Assembly: GCF_040436345.1 (NCBI RefSeq)
Contig: NC_133221.1
Span: forward strand, 2,498,618 to 2,562,617
DNA: 64,000 nucleotides
From: Pagrus major
Lineage: Eukaryota > Chordata > Actinopteri > Spariformes > Sparidae
Direction: 5' to 3'
Shown here: positions 11,689-22,200 of the stretch, piece by piece
How positions within the stretch are numbered: the stretch's first letter is position 1
How the letters are laid out: each line of letters begins with the position of its first letter
Translations under genes and position numbers: made by a program
Notes under the pieces: model-generated
The model's database searches: none
What the model was told of the DNA's origin: nothing
The model's input: only the letters and a program-made list of their open reading frames with translations

Positions 11689-11725
11689 CTGATGCAGCCA
11701 TGATGAGCAGCAGGACTGCGTCCAT
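11689..11725 (-). pseudogene. Orphan lectin signal-peptide exon (unit 1)
   Basis: The 37-bp coding part is identical to exon 1 of gene A (MDAVLLLIMAAS plus one base, donor GTCAGT). The next lectin exon downstream on the minus strand is the broken one at 9190-9045, beyond the 2-kb minisatellite, so no intact protein follows. It might still be spliced into gene A as an alternative first exon. The matching exon in unit 2 is 32217-32253. Confidence 0.65.
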
Positions 11726-12527
11726 CTTCGTCGGCTCTCTGTTTCTTCTGATGTGAGACGTCAGACTTGTGGCTGTTGATGTAGCTCATTAAAGCTGACA
11801 CTGCTTCAACACAATACGTCACTGTCCACCTGTGATTTGCATTGTTGGGAGCTGTAAACTTCCAGTACGCTGCTAAAACTGAACTTTACCCTTTATGCAA
11901 GACATTGTTTGCATCCTTCATTTGGCTATCACAATGTTTATGACAAGGACACACACAAGAACAACATATTAATGGAAAATTTCATTACACATACCTTAAT
12001 GTTCGTGCCAGACTGGGTCCATGGGATTCTTTGCTGAGTCTCAGCCTCATCCCAGCACTGTAAAACAACAGAGAGATACTCTGTCACACGTAAAAGTCGT
12101 GTGTTCATAATTTTATTTGAGTAAAAGTAGGATTGAAATGTGATTAATGTATCAAAAGTAAAAGTACTCATACTTCTGAAAAACGCCCCTGTGAGGGATA
12201 CATTTTATTATTGATGCACACATACATGCAATATATTTATTTGTTGATTATATTTTGTATCAATCTGAATCTGATGGTCACTTAAAATTTAAAATATGTG
12301 TAGTACAGTGAAAAGTATAAACCCCTGAAATGTAGAGGTGTAGATGTTTACAGGTACAAGTGACACATGATGAAAGAAGCAGAGACCTTGAGATGTGACA
12401 AACTGAACTAAAAGCAGCCCAACTGAGATAAATTGCTACAAAAGAGAAAAGTGCTCCTGATGAAGGAAGCAGCCCTCCTCCCCTCACAACGGCTCAGAGG
12501 ACAGCAGAGGGAGGAGCCCCACACACA

Positions 12528-12528
<1 letters not shown>

Positions 12529-12558
<30 letters not shown>

Positions 12559-12608
12559 CACACTCACACACACACTCACACTCACACACACACACACTCA
12601 CACACACA
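12529..12608. repeat. CA/CACT microsatellite
   Basis: This is a mixed (CA)n and (CACT)n tract. Homologous tracts at 8703-8758, 31050-31068, 33055-33162 and 43157-43180 differ in length and interruption pattern. Confidence 0.9.
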
Positions 12609-12893
12609 GAAAAGAGGAACTGTAGACCAGAATAGACGAGATGATCAGATATGATTTTCATACACTGAGGTACGTGTCAGGCAGCAGGTCTAACAGGTGT
12701 CAGGTGACCAGGCCGCTGTACCATCTTCTCTCACACCATGTTTAACACGTATAGAAATCTTACCAACGACAGGCAGAAATCCACATTACTTCTGTGGACA
12801 AACCACCAGAATAAAGTGAGTTTCAACCTGCCGGCCTGACGTTTACGTAATCGTCAGAAATGTGTTTGAGCTGAGAGAGAAAGGTGAACTCAC

Positions 12894-13073
12894 GTGGCTG
12901 TATTCAGAGTCCACCACTGAGCTTTTATCTGCCGTGTCGTTCAGGATCTTCACGTCCTCCATGTTGTCTGTAGTTGCCAGGTGTGTGTGTTTTTCTCTGC
13001 AGCACCTCTGAGCTTCAGTCACGTTCTGCAACATGGTGCTGACGGTGAACATGTGATGAGACAGCACTCAGCC
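12894..13073 (-). pseudogene. Vestigial CTLD1 exon with 11-nt deletion
   Basis: Acceptor (ending at 13074), LSAVSSHV start and GTGAGT donor (12893-12888) are all kept. Compared with 5438-5257, about 11 nt are lost just before the [12 protein letters not shown] block, which throws the reading frame into a stop. It is repeated nearly unchanged at 33448-33627. I infer a second decayed gene copy fixed before the 18-kb unit duplicated. Confidence 0.75.
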
Positions 13074-13489
13074 CTGCAGGAACAACAGGACGACAACATG
13101 AGATTGTTGAAACGTCACATTTCTGTGTGTTCAGGTGTCGTTATAGGAAAATCAGAGGTGGAATGAAAAACAGTTGTGTAAACAACAATTTTGAGTATTT
13201 CTGATTGTTTTTGACATTTCACACTTCAGTGTCGTACTTTTACTGCAGCACATCTCCTTAAAAAATGCCTGAGGGCCTCCTGTGTGTGAGAGCGAGAGAC
13301 ATGATGCACATGAAGAGTCAAAGCTGACAGGGTTGTACACATTGTGTACTTACTCAAAAGGCTGTGTGGCCCTTTGACCTCCTGAACAATGAACAACAAG
13401 ACATCACCCACACAGCCTCATAAACAACTGGAGAACAAGTCATCAACTAGCAAAGTCATGATCTTGTTTCAAAGAGACCACAGAGCCGC

Positions 13490-14160
13490 ATTTAGCTCAG
13501 CAGGGAAACACAAGAGAGGAGCAAATGGTCACTAAGTGTCTGAAGCCAGCGCTGCTCGCTAACGCAGCCGCTGTGACCTGGATCTATACACACACACTGA
13601 TGTTATAACGCAGCTGCACAACTACACACGCTGTGATAACAAGTCAGCAAGCTCCCTAAATAATGTCCCCGACATAACTTCATCATGTTTGCTCCAGGCA
13701 GACAGGCGCAGTCCATCCACAGCCTCTTACCGCAGCTTCCGCTCTCCCTCCGCTGTCGCCGCCAGCGCCGTCATCTCTCTCTCGCCTCGGCCTCGCCTCG
13801 TCCCCCTCACGGTCACCTCCATCATCATCGGCCGCCAGTGCTGCCACAGGTGCGGAGGCTGCTCCACCTGTCCCACAACTTACTTTTAACCTGGATACCG
13901 GACAGACACTCACTCCGGAGACACCCAGCGGCGTCTCTTCCTCAGTGTCCCGCAGTGTCGGCAGCAGCAGGACGGTCAGCCGCCTCCCGGAACCTCGCGC
14001 TGCGCTGGAGGCTGAATGGGTCGGTCCAGCCTTCGGAGCGTTTCCTGGCTGCGTCACCAGGTGTTCATGCAGTAAAGTCTGTTCTGGTCCAAATCTATCA
14101 AACGTCTACATTTATTTGTGTGTGTACAATGTGTCAAATCTAAACTGAATGATCAACATT
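13490..14160. other. GC-rich CpG-containing segment with candidate first exon
   Basis: Composition changes abruptly to GC-rich with many CpGs between AT-rich flanks, and the segment is repeated at about 34044-34714. On the minus strand, ATGs at 13828/13825/13822 open a basic 98-nt frame that meets a good donor (GTAAGA) after 13731. That resembles a promoter with first coding exon of an unrelated gene, copied here without its other exons. I do not recognise the protein. The longer opposing ORFs (13685-14143 plus, 13683-14057 minus) look like side effects of GC content. Confidence 0.35.
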
Positions 14161-15261
14161 ACAAAACAAACATTAACCCATCGGTGAATAACAACTATAT
14201 TTACCATCGCATTACCAGCGTCACGTATTTTAACTGAAAGTTAAAATTTGGAGGTTTTATAGTCCCTTGAAGTTTAACACATCTGGCGTCGGATGTTCAA
14301 AAGAGTAAAAACCGAGTATAAACCCAAGACTCACACTTGAATGTCGTGTCTGCGCCACTTGATGTCGCCATTTTCTCTTTCTTTCCCGCTTCTGTTTCGG
14401 GACTGAGCGGCGGCGCGCAAAGGATCTTGGGATATGTGAGGTCGCGAAGGACAGTACATGGATCTATTATTAATGGATACCGGACCAAAAATGGCGGCCG
14501 TTGATTTCAACGGAGTTGCTCGCCTGGCGCATACGCCGAAAAAGTTTCTGACTTCCGGGTTTACTTCCGCGTTATGGGGCCCATAGAGCATGCGCAGTTG
14601 AGTCACCCCCCATGATGCTCTGGGGCCTCCCATCATGCCCTGGGGCAATGAGAACGAGCAAATCGCGTTCTGAACAAGCGCTGCGCGCTCATGAGAGCTT
14701 GTGGATGAGTTTGACCGGTAATGAAAAATCTACACAATCAAATGATGGATTTATAGGGCACATCAACCGGTGATGTTCTCAAAGTCATGGTTATAGACTG
14801 TACGTGGTTAATTTGTGTTGTTTTATGTTTTTAAGTAAGGATAAAACGTTGTTCTCCGCTGTTTTCCTCACCCTCCTCCCGGTCGTATGCATTTGTTTCC
14901 AGTGAAGTCAGTCGGTGGATCGATGGATTATCATATACATGTTATGTTGTGTGTATTTGTGTAGTCTGATCTGTCATAAACAACAGATCACATGTTGCGG
15001 GGCGCGTTTGTGTCGCGGACTCACGGTGCCACAGAGACGGGAGCTGAACCTGTGGACAGAGCGACTGTCTGTGACACCGCCCGGTCCCGAGGCTGAGCGC
15101 AGGGTTGGTCTTTAGCCACGATACGGAAGGAGCCTCCACTCTCCCAGTTACAAGTTACAAGTCATTTATCTACCATCACAATGAGTCTGAAGCTGTTTAA
15201 TGAAGGTAAAAATGAAACACAAGGCAAACACCCTGCAGAGTTCCTCTCTGTGCTACTCTGA
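14161..15261. other. GC-rich repeat complex, left flank
   Basis: A block around 14440-14600 contains ataccggaccaaaaatggcg, tttcaacggagttgctcgcc and acttccgggtttacttcc. The same blocks recur at 17340-17480 and 35160-35300, partly inverted, as expected for ends of a transposon. The stretch 14640-15200 is absent from unit 2; its atgagtctgaagctgtttaa near 15181 is followed by a possible donor but I cannot assign a gene. Confidence 0.45.
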
Positions 15262-15698
15262 CCAGAGTGGCGTCCTTAGCAACGGGCCTGGCAACCGACT
15301 GCAGGAGTCACTTTATCTGTTGCTGTGACTCCCATCTCTGGTCAATAGGTGGCGATTTTTCTGTTCACTCTCCATATTCAGCCTCTAACACACTGCTAAC
15401 TCCTAACACCCATGCAATATTTTAATACACCCACTCTTACTCCAAACAAAGATGAAGCTTTCCACCATCTACACAAGACATCTCTCACCGATATAAAGAG
15501 GCGTCTGGCCCCCGGGGAAGCCTTCTGGCCAAAAACCCTGGAGCACAGAGGACAGTTTAGTGTTTCATCCTGTACACAATGACTCAACTACATGCACACA
15601 CTTATGGCACCATATTCTACACATGTGAGCCACAGTAATTATGGCACATGTTCCACCAAATACTAACAAAGTGATCCACCATGTCCAGGATCCTGACT
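15262..15698 (-). repeat. Left arm of large inverted repeat
   Basis: About 437 bp are the reverse complement of 16905-17341 with very few differences: the same 63-codon frame appears on the minus strand here and the plus strand there. The arms enclose about 1.2 kb. Unit 2 has a single arm (36341-36777), so the left arm is an extra inverted copy in unit 1. Confidence 0.85.
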
Positions 15699-16904
15699 GT
15701 CTCCCTTTCAGGCGGAGCTGGTGTGACGTGTAAACAATGTTGTGTGCGAATCCAATAAAGTGCAAATATCTCTACCGAAGTGCAAGTGCCATTATTCATG
15801 TGCATTGTTTAGTTGATTGTGCATATATGTATAAAAATAACTGTAAAATATTTCCAAGGCTCAATCAAATCTGTCCCAAGTAAAAATTGTTTAATTTGTG
15901 ATTACAGTCTGCAAAACTGAGAATAGTTTGTAAGAGCCGAGTGAGAGTAAAACATGTGTAACTGCATGTTGACTGTTGTTTCTCACTTTCTTTAAATAGA
16001 GAATGCTTTGACATTATGTAAGTAAAATGTGCATTTCTTAATTAATTAATTTTATATTTTTATATTTTATTCATCTGTATTATTTATTGCGTTGTAGTTT
16101 ATACTTCATCATCATCAGTATGCTCTGCTGCAGATTGCATGTTTCCAGGTCATCAGACTGAGACGGTTCAAACCGTAATAAAAGGTCGTTATAGGATGAA
16201 AAGGATATTGAACATCAGTCAAGGTGAGACCGAGACCCTGGTGACACGTCACCGAAACTATCACATGCAGGTAAATAACTTGGACTTTTACACAGCAGTG
16301 GCACTGGCAGTAAGTGAACATGTCATTAAGCGGGTGATTTAACGCCAAAATACCTTTAGAGTTGCATTTAGAAATACATGCCGTTAAAATATGAAACTTG
16401 TATCACAACTCTGTCTCGAAAAAAACTCACCCTGGAGTCGTTTAATTCACTTTTCCGACCGCGTTTCGCCCCGTTCAGAGCCGTCATTAAGCCGACAGGC
16501 ATCCGCGCTCCCGAGACACAGCGGGACCGCGCTTGGGAGTTCACGCACACAGCTGTGACGTCACCATGGAAAATGAGACTTTGGGGGGGCTTTTCTGGCC
16601 TTTAGAAAACTTTTTGACGGTTTAAAAGTCCATGACTTAAAAATATGGAATACAAAGATTATCCATTAACAGTGGTTACAGCTGGAGGCGTCCTGAGAAC
16701 AGTTTTACAGGCTTCTCTTTTACTATTGCAGTCTATGGGAAAATGCTTTCTGGCCCCATGGGATTTTTTGTTGCAATACCACGAGTGGCCACTGGGAAAC
16801 ATCGGCGTGTCTGCTGAGAGGCTTCGTCATATCCAGGTAATATTATAGATCCATGGGACAGTAGCGGTGCGTCCATGGATCTATAATCAGACCTGGATAT
16901 GATA
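15699..16904. other. Core between inverted-repeat arms, flipped relative to unit 2
   Basis: The core (for example the tract around 16378-16450) is present in unit 2 at about 35395-36340 in the opposite orientation. Its right end carries a near-palindrome (tagatccatggg ... ccatggatcta, 16845-16885). Only short open frames are present and I assign no gene. Confidence 0.75.
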
Positions 16905-17341
16905 GTCAGGATCCTGGACATGGTGGATCACTTTGTTAGTATTTGGTGGAACATGTGCCATAATTACTGTGGCTTACATGTGTAGAATATGGTGCCATAA
17001 GTGTGTGCATGTAGTTGAGTCATTGTGTACAGGATGAAACACTAAACTGTCCTCTGTGCTCCAGGGTTTTTGGCCAGAAGGCTTCCCCGGGGGCCAGACG
17101 CCTCTTTATATCGGTGAGAGATGTCTTGTGTAGATGGTGGAAAGCTTCATCTTTGTTTGGAGTAAGAGTGGGTGTATTAAAATATTGCATGGGCGTTAGG
17201 AGTTAGCAGTGTGTTAGAGGCTGAATATGGAGAGTGAACAGAAAAAACACCACCTATTGACCAGAGATGGGAGTCACAGCAACAGATAAAGTGACTCCTG
17301 CAGTCGGTTGCCAGGCCCGTTGCTAAGGACGCCACTCTGAT
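16905..17341 (+). repeat. Right arm of large inverted repeat
   Basis: Partner of 15262-15698. It is followed at 17345-17480 by aacccggaagtcagacactt and aaaatggcgg, the GC-rich end blocks also found near 14460-14570 and 35190-35300. Confidence 0.85.
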
Positions 17342-17783
17342 CAAGTAAACCCGGAAGTCAGACACTTTTTCGGCGCATGCATGGATCATGGATGTCTTAT
17401 ATAACTGGATACCGGACCGGAAAATGGCGGTCGTTGATTTCAACGGAGTTGCTCGCCTGGCGCATGCGCCGAAAAAGGTTTCTGATCTAGTCATGTTATT
17501 TATTGATTGATTTAACTGTGTCACATAAAGGCTGAGGAACAGCTGCACAAGCTGAACAGTTTTCATGAATGTTGCGTTGTAAAAACAAAAAGAGAAGAAA
17601 AAACTCTAAATAAAATATGTTTGTAATATTTGAATTACAATATAAAGACAAGGAAGCAACCAAACTCAGCTGTGTGAGTCATCTTTATTTTCTAAATTGA
17701 GCAACAGGCATAAACAAACACCAGACTGTAACAAACTATGACATAAAAAGTCCAAATTACAGTTTGAGATACAAAAGTAAATA

Positions 17784-18300
17784 TACAGTACTGTGCAAAA
17801 GTTTTAGGCAGGTGTGAAGAAATGCTGTCAACTAAGAATGCTTTCAAAAATATTAATAATAATTGTTTATTTTTATCAATTTACAAATGCAAAGTGAGCG
17901 AACAAAAGAAAAATCTAAGTCAAATCAATATTTGGTGTTACGACCCTTTGCCTTCAAACCAGCATCAATTCTTATTTTGTAGGATTATAGTCAGGTGTAT
18001 GATCAGCCAATTATACCAGACAGGTGCTAATGATCATCAATTTCACATGTAGGTTGAAACACAGTGATTAACTGAGACAGAAACAGCTGTGTAGGAGGCT
18101 TAACACCGGGTGAGGAACAGCCAAACTCTGCTACCAAGGTGACGTTGTGGAAGACAGTGTCATGTCACAGGTCAAACACCAGGGCAAGACTGAGCACAGC
18201 AACAAGGCAGATGTTAAAGATTCTTCAAACATTAAAGCTCATCTTTTTAATGTTGTTTTCACTGCAGTTTCCTCCAGTCAGTTCTTATCTCATCTAACCT
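17784..18300 (+). mobile_element. Tc1/mariner-type nonautonomous element
   Basis: It starts with the widespread fish Tc1-like terminus cagtactgtgcaaaagtttt and runs through sequence typical of these elements into the next minisatellite. The 149-codon frame at 18147-18596 crosses the element end and the minisatellite and is not a gene. A duplicate lies at 37091-37612. Confidence 0.7.
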
Positions 18301-18306
18301 GCAGCC

Positions 18307-18578
18307 ATTTATCTCATCACACAGTATATTATCTCATCACACAGTCATTTATCTCATCACACAGTATATTATCTCATCACACAGTATATTATCTCATCAC
18401 ACAGTATATTATCTCATCACACAGTATATTATCTCATCACACAGTATTTTATCTCATCACACAGTATATTATCTCATCACACAGTATATTATCTTATCAC
18501 ACAGTATATTATCTCATCACACAGTATATTATCTCATCACACAGTATATTATCTCATCACACAGTATATTATCTCATC
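18307..18578. repeat. 20-bp minisatellite at unit 1/2 boundary
   Basis: About 13-14 copies of the cacacagtatattatctcat unit, mostly the tat variant, followed by the same ctatgtcagg sequence as at 741. Confidence 0.95.
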
Positions 18579-18898
18579 TATGTCAGGAAAGAGTGAATAA
18601 AGTCTGTTATAAGTTCCCACAGCCCAATGAGATCACTTCAAATGTCTTGTTATAATCGACCAACAGTCTGAAACACAAAGATATTAAGTTTATGATCATA
18701 TATGAGAAGAAAACATCAAATCCTCACATTGAAGAAGCTTGAACCAGAGAATATTTGGTACGTTTAGTTGACAAATAACTGAAAGGATTAACTGATGATG
18801 AAAATAGTTCATGTGACTGATCAGTTCATCCACATGTTGCAGGTCTATTCTGACACATTACATGAGGACTTTGAGGAAAGACTCACACAAACTCAACA

Positions 18899-19265
18899 TT
18901 AAAGGAGCATTCTGTAGTTTTGGTGAAGAAATGTTAATGAGCAGAGAAAGATCTTCATTGGCTGATTTTTTTCTGCCTAAACAAACTAAATAAACAAACT
19001 CTTTGTTTTCATGACTGAATAAACAAACTGACCTTAAAGGACAACACAGTTTATACTGTTTTACTTTGTTTACATGTGGCGGACCCTGCCACCTCTCTAG
19101 CTTCAAACAGTGTTCTGGGACCTTATTCTCCTCTGAGAACAGCTTGTTTATTCACTGATGGAAAAGATAAATGTTTCTGAGTTTGTATTATTACCTCATT
19201 AATATTGTAAATATTAAAATTCTGAGTTTGAATTTCTCCTCCAAAACTACGTAGTGCCCCTTTAA
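18899..19265. mobile_element. piggyBac-type MITE (unit 2)
   Basis: Copy of the element at 1062-1429, between TTAA 18899-18902 and TTAA 19262-19265. The latter contains the stop codon of lectin gene B. Confidence 0.8.
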
Positions 19266-22200
19266 AGCTCGTCCTTCTTCTTCTTCTTCTTTGTCTCCTC
19301 CTCCTTGTGGAAGACCTTTCCATCCGACTGCTTCCTCCAGCTCAGTTTGACGTCTCCATCCACCCCCTGGTCCTTCAGCCTCTGTTTGAACTGATAAAAC
19401 CTCCTCAGCATCATCACTCACATAGAGATATTACATTCTGCACTGTTCTTTATATTTTCCTCTATTTCAGGAGCGCTCTGCATCACATTTATATATTCAC
19501 ATGTTTTGTTCCCTAAGATGGCGTCGCCCTGTTGGCCTGCTGTCCTTTCTGACTTTCTCCTCCTCTTTCTTCTGTTGTAAAGGCTCTGGCTTTTCTAAAA
19601 CTGATAGTAAAGTTTGTGCTGAGCGTCGACTCTTAACGAGTCACAGTTGTGCCTCAGTCAGGCCTGCAGAGTGGCACGACTACGCTCTTTAATCCTGCAC
19701 ATATGTACGTGCACAGCTTCCTACACAATGCTCAGGTCATGTCATGTTTATCTGTTTCCTACCTCTTCACACTGTTTCTTGTTCTGCTGAGTTTTCCCTC
19801 GGGGGATCAACAAAGTCTGATTTTATTTGAATTTGTTCTGTTTGTGTATAAAATTAGAAAGGTCCAACATGATTTACCTCCTTCAACATTTGTTCCAACA
19901 CAGCAGGGTCGTTGAGATCCAGGGAGGAGTCCTTTCTCTCCAGACGCACTTTGATCACTTGCCTTGTAGTCGTAGGGACTGTGAAAAAAATATGTTCATA
20001 TAAATATTGACTCATCAGTTTGAACAATGACAGGGAACATGTGGCTCTGTCCTCCATCTGTAGCAGGGCCGGCTCTCGCCATTTTGGTGCCCGAGGCAAG
20101 ATTAGGAGTTGGATTTATGACCGCAGCTGAAGTAAAATATCTCATTATGTATGTAATGTAGACAATGCCCACAGTAACATACAATTAACAGAACTCACCG
20201 GCGTCAGGCTGCGTGGTGCTGGAGGTTGGTGGCGTGCTGGATGTGATGCTGGATGTGATGCTGGATGTGGTGCTGGATGTGATGCTGGATGTGGTGCTGG
20301 ATGTGGTGCTGCTGCTGCTTGTTGTCTGAACTGCAGCTGTATTCAAACACACAGTCGTTCATACTGTTACACCACTGCATTAAGTCCATTGTGTCATTCT
20401 ACAACTACAAAACATCTGTTCATATAAATGCCTTGTAGTCGTAGGGACTGTGAAAAAATATGTTCATATAAATATTGACTCATCAGTCTGAACAGTGACA
20501 GGGAACATGTGGCTCTGTCCTCCATCTGTGGCATCTGTTTGCTAACTTTACAGATAATTTCATGTCAATGATAAACATCAGGAGTGTTTACATTTTATTT
20601 TCTGTCCATAACTTTATGTTTTGTGTTGTTTTTGTTACATTATCATTGAGGACATTTAAATTAAACCAAAATCCAAATATAAATACAAGTTGAATAAAGA
20701 GTTAACACTCACGTAGGCTGTAGCAAACGAACAGTCTCTTTAGGTCACAGGGATCGTCCCACCATTTTCCATCTAAGCCCAAGGCTGCTCCCACACAAGC
20801 CTGATTCCCACCATGGTTATCAGGTTGACCTTGAGCCCAGTACCTAAATGAGGAGTTATGTCCATCCGACCACTTCCAGGTGTCTCTGAAAAGGCCGATC
20901 CAGGCTAGTTGTCCTGGAGGTACCACGTCCTTTACCTCCTGGTTCTCTGCTGTGTTCCTCACACTGGCCAGGTCTGTGTGGTGATCTCTGCAGTAGCTCT
21001 GGGCCTCAGTCCAGGTCATGGGAGTCTCGATGAGAACAAACGTCACATTCAGCCCTGAAAACAGAGCACAGTGCTGTGCAGAGGTACTATAACATACAGT
21101 TTACCATCCATGCCGTGTCTGTGGCAGTATTCACAGCATTATAAATCCACTGAATTAATGACTTTGTAAAATAAAAATGGAAGACATGATCATCTTAATA
21201 AATGTTACTGAGTATTTCTTCACAGTCTCTCCCCATTAATAATCACATCCTTAAAATCTACATCTAATAGATTGACACATTATTTTTTCTACATGTGAAT
21301 ATTTCCTCAGATTTCTGAAACACAAACATACGGGCCCCTCTGAAGGGTCACCAGATACATCTGAGGGCTCGTCAGATGGTTGATGGGAGAGGAAAGAAAA
21401 GAAAAAAGTTCTGATGCGCAAATCTGTCTTCAGTTTTTCTTTTCTTTAACTTTCCTCCAATATTTGCTTTCACATAAAACATTGGATCATCTGACTTCTT
21501 TGGACTTCACCATGTGAGAAGTTTAGTGGGGAAATGTTTCTTTGGTGGAACTAACAACACATGAACATGTGAAACATGACAAGAAGCTCCAGTAGACAGA
21601 GCTTTGTGTCAGAGGTCACCAGCAGAAAGAAACAAGAAGGTTGGGAACTAGTTCAATATATAATAATGTGTTGTATTTTATAAGCTTCTCATAAGCTTCT
21701 CATATGTTTTTTAATGTTTATATTCATCTGAACAGTAACAAGTAACTACAGCTGTTGAGTAAATGAAGTCAATTCAAAAATACATCATTTTCCCTCTGAG
21801 ATCCAGTGGAGTTATAAAGTTACACAGTAAATAAAGTAGCGTAGTAATAGAGTACATGTACTCAGTTGCTTTCATGTGGGGTGTGGAGCCAGATCTGCCT
21901 TTTATTATCTGAAACAGCTAAATTGCAGCCACGTCTCCGTCTGAGTGACTCAGAGACTGCAGCATGTTTTTAAATCCAGCAGGATGGACTATTACAATGC
22001 TCTTCTATCTGCTCCACCCAAACAAGTCATTCATCACTGACAAGCTTCTTTTTCTCATTCTCACCTGCATCGCTGTCAAATCATCAATATTAATTGCTGC
22101 CTTATTGGCTTGTAAGTCGTCTGTAAAGCTCTTTGAATTGTACTAACTTTGATGGAAGGTGCTGTAAATAAAGTTTGACTGACTGATCCTGTATCGGCCC

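Noticed and set aside
13685-14143. 152-codon plus frame opposite a 124-codon minus frame
   Set aside because: Long opposing frames in a GC-rich block with no domain; stop codons are simply rare there.
15396-15587. 63-codon frame repeated at 17015-17206 and 36447-36638
   Set aside because: Its conservation is explained by the inverted-repeat arms themselves; the Cys-x-x-Cys pair alone is not enough to call a zinc-finger gene.
18147-18596. 149-codon plus-strand frame (and 37455-37784)
   Set aside because: It begins in a Tc1-like element and runs into the minisatellite; the repetitive half only reflects the 20-bp unit.
20204-20389. His/Gln-repeat frame (HHIQ repeats) on the minus strand
   Set aside because: It ends in a stop inside the segment; the alternative Ser/Thr frame is the one with matching phases and donor.
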